A stretch of DNA of 64,000 bases from Humibacter ginsenosidimutans (GCF_007859675.1 NZ_CP042305.1:558001-622000); one strand, 5' to 3'; counted from the first letter of the stretch, positions 55,173-63,577 are shown. Notes: generated by a model not told the origin, from the letters alone. A program made the numbers and translations.

Positions 55173-57257
55173 CTAGGCGTCGATGCGCTCGCGGCTCAGC
55201 TGGTCGCTGCTGGAGACGATGAACTCCTTGCGCGGCGCCACGTCGTTGCCCATCAGCATCTCGAACACATCGGCGGCACGCTCGGCGTCATCGAGGCGCA
55301 CCCTGCGCAGCAGGCGGTGCGTGCGGTCCATCGTGGTGCTCGCAAGCTGGTCGGCATCCATCTCGCCCAGGCCCTTGTAGCGTTGCGGCGGTTCCTGCCA
55401 GCGCTTGCCGGCCTTCTTGAGACCGGCGAGCACGGTGTGGAGCTCCTGGTCCGAGTAGGTGTAGATGGTCTCGTTCGGCTTGGAACCGGGGTTCATCACG
55501 ATGACCCGGTGCAGCGGCGGCACCGCGGCGAACACCCGCCCGGCCTCGATCATGGGGCGCATGTAGCGGAAGAAGAGGGTGAGCAGCAGGGTGCGGATGT
55601 GCGCACCGTCGACGTCCGCGTCGCTCATGATGATGACCTTGCCGTAGCGGGCAGCGCCGATGTCGAAGGACCTGCCTGAGCCGGCACCGATCACCTGGAT
55701 GATCGACGCGCACTCTTGATTGGAGAGCATGTCCGAGATCGACGCCTTCTGCACATTGAGGATCTTGCCCCTGATGGGCAGAAGCGCCTGATGCTCGCTG
55801 TCGCGTGCGCGACGAGCGGTGCCGAGCGCCGAGTCGCCCTCCACGATGAAGAGCTCGGTGGTCGCAACGTCGGTGGAGCGGCAGTCGACGAGCTTGGAGG
55901 GCAGCGACGAGGTCTCGAGTGCGTTCTTGCGGCGCTGCGTCTCCTTGTGCGCTCGCGCGGAGATGCGGGACTTCATCTCGGAGACCACCTTGTCGAGCAG
56001 CAGCGCGGCCTGGGTCTTGTCGTCGCGTTTCGTCGACGAGAATCGGGATGCCAGCCCATCGGCCAGCACCTTGGCCACGATTCCACGCACCGCCGGCGTG
56101 CCGAGCACCTCCTTGGTCTGACCTTCGAACTGCGGCTCGGGCAGACGGACCGTGAGAACCCCGGTGAGCCCCGCCAGCAGGTCGTCCTTCTCGAGCTTCT
56201 CCGTCGCCGACACCTTGAGGCGACGGGCGTTCTGCTCCACCTGCTGGCGGAAGAACTTCATGAGTCCCTGGTCGAAGCCGGCCTGGTGGCTGCCGCCCTT
56301 CGGCGTGGCGATGATGTTGACGAAACTCTTGAACACCGTGTCGTAACCGGTGCCCCAGCGCAGCGCGATGTCGACCTCGCAGTCGCGTTCCACCTCGGTC
56401 GGCACCATCGCACCGCCCGCGTCGAGCACCGGGACCGTCTCGGTGAACGATCCCGTTCCCGTCAGGCGCCACGTGTCGGTCACCGCGGAATCCGGAGCGA
56501 GATAGTCGGCGAACTCGCTGATGCCGCCCTCGTAGAGGAACTCGGTGCGCTCGGGGGCGTCGACGCGGGCATCCGTGATCCCGATGGTCAGACCGGGGAC
56601 GAGGAACGCGGTCTGCCTTGCGCGGCCGACGAGATCGTCCACCCGGAACTCGGTCTTGACGCCGAAGATCTGGCGATCGGCCCAGTAGCGGATGCGCGTG
56701 CCGGTGACGCCCTTCGCGACCTTGCCGACGACCCGCAGTTCGCTGCGCGACTCGAACGGGGTGAACGGCGACGAAGGACTCGGCTCGCCCTTGTCGGCGA
56801 AGACACCGGGCTCTCCCCGGTGGAACGACATCGCCCAGGTCTTGCCGTCGCGGTCGACCTCGACGTCGAGCCGTTCGGAGAGAGCGTTGACGACGGAGGC
56901 GCCCACGCCGTGCAGACCGCCCGAGGAGGTGTAGGAGCCCGAGCCGAACTTGCCTCCCGCGTGCAGTTTCGTGAAGACGACCTCGACACCGGACAGGCCC
57001 GTCTTCGGCTCGATGTCCACGGGAATGCCACGGGCCGTGTCGCGCACCTCGACGCTTTCATCGGAGTGCAGCAGGACCTCGATGTCGGTGCCGAACCCGC
57101 CGAGCGCCTCGTCGACGGAATTGTCGATGATCTCCCAGAGGCAGTGCATGAGTCCGCGCGCATCGGTGGAGCCGATGTACATGCCGGGACGCTTGCGCAC
57201 GGCTTCCAGCCCTTCGAGCACCGAAAGGTGCCTGGCCGAATAGTCGTTCGTCGCCAC
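55173..57257 (-). CDS. parE: Type IIA topoisomerase subunit B (ParE/GyrB family)
   Basis: ATPase subunit; 694 residues. GHKL ATPase motifs: YIGSTDARGLMHCLWEIIDN with the catalytic Glu, VEVRDTARGIPVDIEPKTGL, and SSGGLHGVGASVVNALSERL. The TOPRIM domain has ATTELFIVEGDSALGTARRA and IIMSDADVDGAHIRTLLLTL. The GTG start at 57257 has GGGAG 5 nt upstream; the longer frame upstream is not conserved. It pairs with parC, the two genes being transcribed toward each other instead of forming the parEC operon seen in many bacteria. Confidence 0.9.
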   Translation of the reverse strand: MATNDYSARHLSVLEGLEAVRKRPGMYIGSTDARGLMHCLWEIIDNSVDEALGGFGTDIEVLLHSDESVEVRDTARGIPVDIEPKTGLSGVEVVFTKLHAGGKFGSGSYTSSGGLHGVGASVVNALSERLDVEVDRDGKTWAMSFHRGEPGVFADKGEPSPSSPFTPFESRSELRVVGKVAKGVTGTRIRYWADRQIFGVKTEFRVDDLVGRARQTAFLVPGLTIGITDARVDAPERTEFLYEGGISEFADYLAPDSAVTDTWRLTGTGSFTETVPVLDAGGAMVPTEVERDCEVDIALRWGTGYDTVFKSFVNIIATPKGGSHQAGFDQGLMKFFRQQVEQNARRLKVSATEKLEKDDLLAGLTGVLTVRLPEPQFEGQTKEVLGTPAVRGIVAKVLADGLASRFSSTKRDDKTQAALLLDKVVSEMKSRISARAHKETQRRKNALETSSLPSKLVDCRSTDVATTELFIVEGDSALGTARRARDSEHQALLPIRGKILNVQKASISDMLSNQECASIIQVIGAGSGRSFDIGAARYGKVIIMSDADVDGAHIRTLLLTLFFRYMRPMIEAGRVFAAVPPLHRVIVMNPGSKPNETIYTYSDQELHTVLAGLKKAGKRWQEPPQRYKGLGEMDADQLASTTMDRTHRLLRRVRLDDAERAADVFEMLMGNDVAPRKEFIVSSSDQLSRERIDA

Positions 57258-57508
57258 GGAGTCTCCCGTCGATCGGCTGGTGCGCGCCCGTCGGGCGCCG
57301 TGGATGCCTCGGGTCGGGCATCCACCGTCTTTCAGGATATCGAGACGGCCCCCTTCGTCCGGCCACCGACACCCTTCGCGAGACGACGGGGTCGAACCCC
57401 ATACGCGCACAGCGAAATGCCCGACGCTCCGGGCATGCTCACGGCGGCGACGTGCTTGTATGGAGTGAAGCACCCGCAAGGGTTCGGGTTTTCAGAAAGG
57501 AGCTCAGC

Positions 57509-57751
57509 ATGTCCAACTACGCAGGCCACGTCGCCACCCCCGGTGCTGACGAGCTCCCCTCCGGCCCGGCGCTCACCGCCGCCGACCGTTGCGACGCGTG
57601 CGGTGCCCAGGCATATGTGCGGGTCACCGTGAACGGCAGCGAGCTGCTGTTCTGCGCGCACCACGCGAAGAAGCACCACGAGAAGCTCTCCAGCATCGCC
57701 ACGAGCTGGCACGACGAGACCGACCGGCTGTTCGAAGATCAGCGGGCCTGA
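57509..57751 (+). CDS. Small zinc-ribbon protein (DUF7455)
   Basis: 80 residues, starting MSNYAGHVATPGADELPSGP at an ATG with AAAGGAG upstream. It carries DRCDACGAQAYVRVTVNGSE and LLFCAHHAKKHHEKLSSIAT: a Cys pair plus C-x-H-H that probably bind one metal ion. DUF7455 proteins are widely conserved in actinobacteria near the principal sigma factor; function unknown. A strong bidirectional terminator follows. Confidence 0.85.
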   Translation: MSNYAGHVATPGADELPSGPALTAADRCDACGAQAYVRVTVNGSELLFCAHHAKKHHEKLSSIATSWHDETDRLFEDQRA

Positions 57752-57769
57752 CCCGTCGCACGACGTAGC

Positions 57770-57803
57770 ACGGCGCCCCATCGGTTCTTCGATGGGGCGC
57801 CGT
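57770..57803. terminator. Bidirectional terminator between DUF7455 and racemase genes
   Basis: Perfect 14-bp stem, ACGGCGCCCCATCG with its complement and a GTTCTT loop, 19 bp after the DUF7455 stop and 45 bp beyond the end of the racemase operon on the minus strand. It marks the end of the sigA-murT-gatD-racemase run. Confidence 0.88.
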
Positions 57804-57847
57804 CGTGTGTGCGCGGTGCCGCGCGTCGAGCGATTCCGGAGAACGCG

Positions 57848-58897
57848 TCAGCGATACAGGCGCGGAATGCGGCGGTCGACCTTGAGCACGATCTCTTCGC
57901 CGATGGTGTCGACGGCCTCGGCCCAGCGCGTCGCCGTCGGCTCGCCGTCGTCGCCTGGACCCCACAGCACCACGAGATCGCCGGGCCGCGCGTCGGGGCA
58001 GAGCACCGTCATCCAGTCGCGCTCGATGCGGTCGACCTGCCTGGCGGCTCCGTGGACACCGACGGTCGTCTTTCCTGCCGCGGTGCTGGGCACACCGTGC
58101 CATGCACCGAGCGGGAGCACAGCTCGCCCGTCGCGCACATCGACGACGCGGGTGCGCAAGGACATGACGGGACTGATGCCGAGTTCGCTCTCGTGCGGAC
58201 CCCCGGACGGCGAGATGCCGTAGACGAAGGCGCCGACGCGCACCATGTCGTACCGGAACTCGTCCCGGAGGAAGGACGCGGCGCTGGCGGCGAGGTGCCG
58301 GAACTCCGGAGCGAGGCCGGCGGATTCCGCAGCGGCCACGGCCGAATCGAATCGCGCTCTGGCCTCGTCATCGTCAGCATCGGACGCCTCGGAGATGTGA
58401 CTCCACACGCCCTCGACCCGGATGCGTCCCTCGTTCTGAAGCTCGGCAGCGCGGGCGACGAACGCCTCCCAGTCCTCGGCGCGCACGCCGTTGCGATTCA
58501 AGCCCGTGTCGATCTTCAGGTGCACCCGCATCGGGCGTGCCGTGGCGGCGGATGCCGCGGCTTCGAGAATGGCGCGGTCGCCGACGCCGAGATCGAGCCC
58601 CGCGGCATCCGCAGCCGCCAGATCGTCTCTCGCGCTGAGCAGCCAGGCGAAGACGCGCACGTCGTCGCCGGCGATCCTCCGCACGTGCAGCGCCGCCTCG
58701 ATGTCGAGAGCGCCGATCCACCGGATGCCGCCCGCCACCGCTCGTGGCACCAGCACGTCGGCGCCGTGGCCGTACGCGTCGTTCTTGACGACGAACATGG
58801 TCTCCGCCGGAGCGACCCTGGCGCGCACCGCCCGCAGGTTCTCGTCGAAGCGCGTCAGATCGACGCGCACGTGGGTCGTCGGGTCCGGCGCGCTCAT
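57848..58897 (-). CDS. alr: Alanine racemase-family protein with PLP lysine, lacking catalytic-tyrosine segment (Alr1)
   Basis: 349 residues. The N-terminal alanine-racemase barrel is intact: FVVKNDAYGHG with PLP Lys38, VHLKIDTGLNRNG, GVWSHISEASD, RHLAASAASF, MVRVGAFVYGISP. The C-terminal domain is degenerate: the GEGVSYG segment with the catalytic Tyr is deleted, GYADG is replaced by GAWHG, and the MDQ motif is MTV. Family members need that Tyr from the other subunit, so on its own this protein lacks half of the two-base mechanism. The ATG at 58897 overlaps the stop of the second racemase gene (ATGA), arguing for equal expression. Confidence 0.85.
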   Translation of the reverse strand: MSAPDPTTHVRVDLTRFDENLRAVRARVAPAETMFVVKNDAYGHGADVLVPRAVAGGIRWIGALDIEAALHVRRIAGDDVRVFAWLLSARDDLAAADAAGLDLGVGDRAILEAAASAATARPMRVHLKIDTGLNRNGVRAEDWEAFVARAAELQNEGRIRVEGVWSHISEASDADDDEARARFDSAVAAAESAGLAPEFRHLAASAASFLRDEFRYDMVRVGAFVYGISPSGGPHESELGISPVMSLRTRVVDVRDGRAVLPLGAWHGVPSTAAGKTTVGVHGAARQVDRIERDWMTVLCPDARPGDLVVLWGPGDDGEPTATRWAEAVDTIGEEIVLKVDRRIPRLYR

Positions 58898-59925
58898 CGG
58901 GTGTAGCTCCTCGCGACTCGGGGGCCGATCGCGGAGGCGAGCTCGACCGGATCGAAGCCCGTGATACCGGCCCACTCCCCCACGGCTGGCTCGCCGGCAT
59001 CCGGATCACCGAGGAAGACCGCCTCGTCGCCCGGTCGTGCGAGCGCGTCGTCGAGCGTCACGACCACGACGTCCATCGCGACGCGGCCGACGACGCGCGC
59101 CCGAGCGCCGTTCACGAGAAGGGACGCATGGTTGCCGATGCTCCGGGGAACACCGTCGGCGTATCCGCCGGTGATCAGCGCGATCATCCCGTCGCGTTCC
59201 GCACGGTAGATGTAGCCGTACGAGACGCCTTCTCCCGCCTTGATGCGCTTCACCGTCACGACGCGTCCGGTGAGCCGGCCGATGGGCGTTCCGGTCGCGG
59301 TGCCGTCCCGGAGGGGAATGCCGTACAGGCCGCGTCCGACGCGCACGAAGTCGTCGGTGCTGCCGTATCCGTTCAGCACGCCGGTCGTGCCGTGCAAGTG
59401 GCGAGCAACGCCGGGGACGAGATCGCCCGCGGTCTGCAGGGCGTCGGATGCCTGCTCGGGCTGCACCGCGGCATCCGCGACGCCCATGATGGCGGCCACC
59501 GGAATCCGCGCCGCAATGGCCTCGAGTCCGTCGCGGTCGTCGGGGCGGATGCCGCGGAGCGCGGCGCCGCAGTCCACCACCGCGTGGGCTGCCGAGGCGC
59601 CGGCGGCGGCTGCCGACTCGGCGTCCCGAAGCGTGGACACGGCGACCTCGACCTGCATCCCGGCCACGTCGGCTCCGATCGGGCGCAGGGCGAGCACGGG
59701 TGCGTCGACACCGGCGGCACGGAGCCGCGCGGCCTCATCGAAGTCGGCCACGGCGAGCACGTCGGCGCCCGCGGCGATGCATTCCCGGGCGACGGGAACC
59801 AGTCCGTGCCCGAAACCGTCGTGGTCGACGCGTGTGATGAGACCGCGGGATGCCGCGCGATAACGTCGCACGTTGTCTGCAAGCGCATCGAGGCGAACCG
59901 AGAGCCGGCGTGAGTCGGCCGTCAC
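58894..59925 (-). CDS. Alanine racemase-family protein with catalytic-tyrosine segment, lacking PLP lysine (Alr2)
   Basis: 343 residues. Here the C-terminal half is the conserved one: GEGVSYGYIYRAERDGMIAL (Tyr236), GGYADGVPR, VNGARARVVGRVAMD. The N-terminal barrel has lost key residues: the PLP lysine position is Asp34 (TRVDHDGFGHG in place of the usual VKADGYGHG), VDTGLNRNG is VDCGAALRG, and the conserved His and Ser of the MSH and HLSNS motifs are absent. VRVGRGLYGIP is kept. By itself it cannot form the internal aldimine with PLP as in known racemases. It complements Alr1, encoded immediately downstream. Confidence 0.85.
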   Translation of the reverse strand: MTADSRRLSVRLDALADNVRRYRAASRGLITRVDHDGFGHGLVPVARECIAAGADVLAVADFDEAARLRAAGVDAPVLALRPIGADVAGMQVEVAVSTLRDAESAAAAGASAAHAVVDCGAALRGIRPDDRDGLEAIAARIPVAAIMGVADAAVQPEQASDALQTAGDLVPGVARHLHGTTGVLNGYGSTDDFVRVGRGLYGIPLRDGTATGTPIGRLTGRVVTVKRIKAGEGVSYGYIYRAERDGMIALITGGYADGVPRSIGNHASLLVNGARARVVGRVAMDVVVVTLDDALARPGDEAVFLGDPDAGEPAVGEWAGITGFDPVELASAIGPRVARSYTR

Positions 59926-59980
59926 CGCTGCACGTCCAGAGCGTGTGTCGCGGACAACAGCATCGTGAGTCGGCCCCGGA

Positions 59981-60721
59981 TCACTGGATGGTCGTGAACA
60001 CCGAAGCCACGTGGCTGCGCATGAGATCGGTGGCGTGGTCGGCGAGCGTGTCGAACTCCTTCAGGGACGCGGCGGGAACGTACCGCATGCCGGCATGCTC
60101 CGCCGCCGACGCGGCGAGCCGGTCGGCGAGCACCGGATTCAGCGGCAGCAGGGGCCCTTGCAGGAGTGTGCCCGTGACGGTCTCGGTGCGGATCCCGTCC
60201 GGCCGCGACACGGCGCCCGTCACGTCGCGCACGATGGTCGCGAACGGCGTCTCCACCCCGGTCAGTTCGGTCGCCTGGTCTTCGAATCCGGTGATCCTGC
60301 CGTCGTTCGACTCGGCGATGGCATAGCCGACACGGCGTGGACGACCACGGTGCGCGACTGCGGACACGATCGCCAGGCCGTCGAGTCCGCCAGATGGATC
60401 TTCGATCCGTGTGCAGAGCAGCTCGAGGCCGGCGCCGACCGCGAAGAATGGCGTGCGGGATGCCCACGCGGCAAGCGCCTCGCGGTGAGCGACGGCATCC
60501 GCATGCACACGCCTGAGCGCGGAGAGCGGGCCGTTGCCGATGACCACGAGATCGGGCTCCGCGCCGAGCTCGTCGCCGACGCGATGCGTCTCGACGGTGA
60601 CAGGGATGCCCGACCGCTCGAGGCGGGTACGAAGCACGTCGAGGTTGCCCGCGTCGCCCGTGACACCGAGTTCATCGGGGTACAGCTGCAGAATCCGCAC
60701 GTCAGCGGTGGCGTCTGTCAC
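59981..60721 (-). CDS. gatD: GatD-like class I amidotransferase homologue lacking glutaminase residues
   Basis: 246 residues related to the GatD subunit of lipid II isoglutaminyl synthase (CobB/CobQ-type glutaminase). ILQLYPDELGVTGDAGN, VVIGNGPLS and GTLLQGPLLPLNPVLAD keep the fold. The nucleophile region reads FFAVGAGLELL, so the catalytic Cys (CGGYQ in active GatD) is Gly96, and the catalytic His (normally xHGPLLP) is Gln188. Both catalytic residues are therefore missing, and glutamine hydrolysis is not expected. The GTG start at 60721 overlaps the murT stop by 4 bp; the open frame further upstream is not conserved. Confidence 0.85.
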   Translation of the reverse strand: MTDATADVRILQLYPDELGVTGDAGNLDVLRTRLERSGIPVTVETHRVGDELGAEPDLVVIGNGPLSALRRVHADAVAHREALAAWASRTPFFAVGAGLELLCTRIEDPSGGLDGLAIVSAVAHRGRPRRVGYAIAESNDGRITGFEDQATELTGVETPFATIVRDVTGAVSRPDGIRTETVTGTLLQGPLLPLNPVLADRLAASAAEHAGMRYVPAASLKEFDTLADHATDLMRSHVASVFTTIQ

Positions 60722-61992
60722 AGTCGCGTCTCCAGGTCGGGGAAGCCGAGGTGCTTGCGGGCCAGCATCATCTGCTCGTAGTTCACGAACCAGAGCTTGC
60801 GGTCGTTCTCCGGCGCGGGCAGGCCGCGCATGATCTCGATGGCCTTCTCGAGGTTCGGCTCGACCGTCGTCACCGGCACTCCCGCGTAGCTGAGCCGGAG
60901 GGCCACCTGCCAGGCCTTCTCCCCCGTCACGACATCGACGTGGTCGAGGGAGTCGAAATGCACGTCGTAGATCCACGAGATGTCGGGCGTGCCCTCGTCG
61001 AGCGCGAACATCACCTGCTGAGGGGGCGTGGTCAGCGAGTCGAGATTGAGCTGCAGGCTCGGTCCGTTCTTGAACATGACGAACTCGACGGACTCCTCGC
61101 CGAACGGGATGACCTCGCCGCGACCGTAGGCCGGGCGCATGGTCGAGAACGCTTTCACCACGTTCGCGCTGTCGAACGCGTCGCCGAGCACGAGCCGGGC
61201 GGTGGCGGATGCGGCTGCCGCGTCGATGGCATAGTGCAGGCCGCGCGCCGGCAGCTCGACGCCGACCGCTTCCTCGCCGATCGCGATGCTGGCGTTCCGG
61301 CCGCCGAACGCCGTCACCTCCGCGAGCGCGCGGGGACGGGAGTCCTCGGCCTCGTCGCGGAAGTCCGGCGCGTTCAGCAGCCCGTGCTTGCTCGCCGCGA
61401 GCACGGACTCCGACACTCCGAAGAACGTGACGTCGGGCACCGACCGGGACCCCAGCCGCGAACCGACGCGGCTCAGCAGTGGGTCTTCCCGGTTGGTGAC
61501 GATGTGCTCGCCGGCCAGCAGCGAGGCGTCCAGCATCATGTCGGCGACGCGCTCGGTCTCATAGAAACGGTAGAGCTGGTCGACCTGGCAGTTCAGCATC
61601 AGCACCGTGCGCGGGCTGAGCAGCTTCGCGAGGTCGACCGCGAACGCCTCATCGACCTCGAGCACGGCGACGTCCGCTGGCAGCCTGCCCGACAGGGTCA
61701 CCTCCGAGAGCATCGCGGAGGCGATGCCTTGCGGCAGGTTCGCGCCTGACGGGTTCGTGAACACCCGCAGGCCGTGCGACCGCAGCAGCTCTGAGACCAT
61801 GTGGGTCGTCGTCGATTTGCCGTTGGAGCCGAGCACGAAGACGACGCCATGGCTCCACTGCGCCGAGACGTCTTCGATGAACCGGGGCCACACCTTGCGC
61901 ACCAGGTAGCCGGGAAAGGCGGAGCCTCCCCCTCTGAGCCGTGTGGCGAACCGCGCGAGGCGGCCGAGCAGAATTGCGGAGAATCGCCTCAC
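60718..61992 (-). CDS. murT: MurT-like Mur ligase
   Basis: 424 residues of the MurT/DUF1727-containing Mur ligase family, which in other Gram-positives amidates the alpha-carboxyl of D-Glu in lipid II together with GatD. The ATP site is VFVLGSNGKSTTTHMVSELL, followed by TNPSGANLPQGIASAM and VAVLEVDEAFAVDLAKLLSP, then RPAYGRGEVIPFGEESVEF. PDISWIYDVHFDS is the C-terminal Mur-ligase loop. The Cys4 zinc ribbon typical of MurT is absent; the protein has a single cysteine. The GTG start at 61992 lies 8 bp after the sigA stop. Acceptor and donor cannot be deduced from sequence. Confidence 0.85.
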   Translation of the reverse strand: MRRFSAILLGRLARFATRLRGGGSAFPGYLVRKVWPRFIEDVSAQWSHGVVFVLGSNGKSTTTHMVSELLRSHGLRVFTNPSGANLPQGIASAMLSEVTLSGRLPADVAVLEVDEAFAVDLAKLLSPRTVLMLNCQVDQLYRFYETERVADMMLDASLLAGEHIVTNREDPLLSRVGSRLGSRSVPDVTFFGVSESVLAASKHGLLNAPDFRDEAEDSRPRALAEVTAFGGRNASIAIGEEAVGVELPARGLHYAIDAAAASATARLVLGDAFDSANVVKAFSTMRPAYGRGEVIPFGEESVEFVMFKNGPSLQLNLDSLTTPPQQVMFALDEGTPDISWIYDVHFDSLDHVDVVTGEKAWQVALRLSYAGVPVTTVEPNLEKAIEIMRGLPAPENDRKLWFVNYEQMMLARKHLGFPDLETRL

Positions 61993-62000
61993 TCGTCGGC

Positions 62001-63362
62001 CTACTCGAGGTAGTCGCGCAGCGACTGCGAGCGGGACGGGTGGCGGAGCTTGGCCATCGTCTTTGACTCGATCTGACGGATGCGCTCGCGCGTCACCCCG
62101 AACGTGTCGCCGATCTGGTCGAGCGTCTTCGGCATCCCGTCACCGAGTCCGAAGCGCATGCGGATGACTCCGGCCTCGCGCTCCGAGAGCGAGTCGAGCA
62201 GACTCTCCAGCTGCTTCTGCAGCATGGTGAAGCCGACGGCGTCGGCAGGAACGACGGCCTCGGTGTCCTCGATGAGGTCGCCGAACTCGCTGTCGCCGTC
62301 CTCGCCGAGCGGGGTGTGCAGCGAGATCGGCTCACGACCGTACTTCTGCACCTCGACGACCTTCTCGGGCGTCATGTCGAGCTCGCGCGACAGCTCTTCC
62401 GGCGTGGGCTCGCGTCCGAGATCCTGCAGCATCTGCCGCTGAACGCGCGCGAGCTTGTTGATGACCTCGACCATGTGCACCGGAATGCGGATGGTGCGGG
62501 CCTGGTCGGCCATGGCGCGCGTGATCGCCTGGCGGATCCACCACGTCGCATACGTGGAGAACTTGAAGCCCTTCGTGTAGTCGAACTTCTCGACCGCACG
62601 GATCAGACCGAGGTTGCCTTCCTGGATCAGGTCGAGGAACTGCATGCCGCGGCCCGTGTAGCGCTTGGCGAGCGAGACGACGAGACGCAGGTTCGCGCCC
62701 AGCAGGTGACTCTTCGCACGCTGACCGTCACGAGCGACCCAGCCCAGGTCGCGACCGAGCTGCGAGCGCTTCTCCTGGTCGGTCATCGCACCGAGTTTCT
62801 CCTCGGCGAACAGACCGGCCTCGATGCGCATCGCCAACTCGACCTCTTCGGCCGCGTTCAGCAGTGCGACCTTGCCGATCTGCTTCAGATAGTCCTTGAC
62901 CGGGTCTGCGGTCGCGCCGGTGATCTGGGCGGAGTAGACCGGAACATCGTCTTCTTCGTCCGCCGCGCGCAGCACGATCGCGCCGGTCGGCAGGGGCTCG
63001 GCGGCCCCGCCGTCTGCGGCGTCGTTCTGCTTGGTGTTCTTGGAATCGCCCGAGGCGTCGGCCTCGGCGTCGTCCGTCGTCTCGTCGACCTCGTTCTCGA
63101 GCTCGGCGGGATCGATCTCTTCGTCGTCGCCTTCTTCCGCCGACTTCGACGGAGAGGCCTTGGACGATGCCTTGGCGGGAGAGGCCTTCTTCGTCGCAGT
63201 CTTGGCGCCTGCGGTCTTGGCCGCAGCGGACTTCGTCGCACCGGCACGCGCCGACGCCGTCTTCGGGGCCGCAGTCTTCGAAGCGGTACGGGTGCTCGCC
63301 GCCTTCTTGGCGCCGGTCGTGGGCTCCTCTACGGTGGGGGCGTCAGCCGTTTTGGTTGCCAT
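62001..63362 (-). CDS. sigA: Principal RNA polymerase sigma factor
   Basis: Housekeeping sigma-70 (HrdB/SigA) factor, 453 residues. Region 1.2 onward is intact: [20 protein letters not shown], region 2 with [20 protein letters not shown] and [20 protein letters not shown], and region 4.2 ending [20 protein letters not shown]. The start at 63362 ([20 protein letters not shown]) gives a long N-terminal Lys/Ala/Thr-rich tail, then an acidic stretch ([20 protein letters not shown]). A purine-rich GGAAGGTG lies about 8 nt upstream. It is followed after 8 bp by murT, so the sigma factor gene heads the cluster. Confidence 0.96.
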   Translation of the reverse strand: MATKTADAPTVEEPTTGAKKAASTRTASKTAAPKTASARAGATKSAAAKTAGAKTATKKASPAKASSKASPSKSAEEGDDEEIDPAELENEVDETTDDAEADASGDSKNTKQNDAADGGAAEPLPTGAIVLRAADEEDDVPVYSAQITGATADPVKDYLKQIGKVALLNAAEEVELAMRIEAGLFAEEKLGAMTDQEKRSQLGRDLGWVARDGQRAKSHLLGANLRLVVSLAKRYTGRGMQFLDLIQEGNLGLIRAVEKFDYTKGFKFSTYATWWIRQAITRAMADQARTIRIPVHMVEVINKLARVQRQMLQDLGREPTPEELSRELDMTPEKVVEVQKYGREPISLHTPLGEDGDSEFGDLIEDTEAVVPADAVGFTMLQKQLESLLDSLSEREAGVIRMRFGLGDGMPKTLDQIGDTFGVTRERIRQIESKTMAKLRHPSRSQSLRDYLE

Positions 63363-63577
63363 GGAGTTCACCTTCCAGCCCTCTTCGACATCACGTGCAC
63401 GGTGTGCTTGTCGAGGGGGTTCGGGTCGCTTGCGGACACTATGAGGACCCATGTCAAGTCCTGTGCTCCACGGATGCTTCGTGCGACGCTGTCGACGCGA
63501 CTCTCGTGGTGCCCGAACGTGAACGGGTCCGATCATTGATTATTGCACGACTGGCTGACCGGTCCGCGCATGGCCGC

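Noticed and set aside
57258-57479. In-frame extension of parE
   Set aside because: No similarity to topoisomerase N-termini; GTG 57257 has a good ribosome-binding site and starts the conserved protein.
63363-63539. TTGACA as the sigA -35 box
   Set aside because: The nearest TANNNT (TAGTGT) is only 10 bp downstream, which is too short for a sigma-70 promoter; no other -10 at the right spacing was seen.
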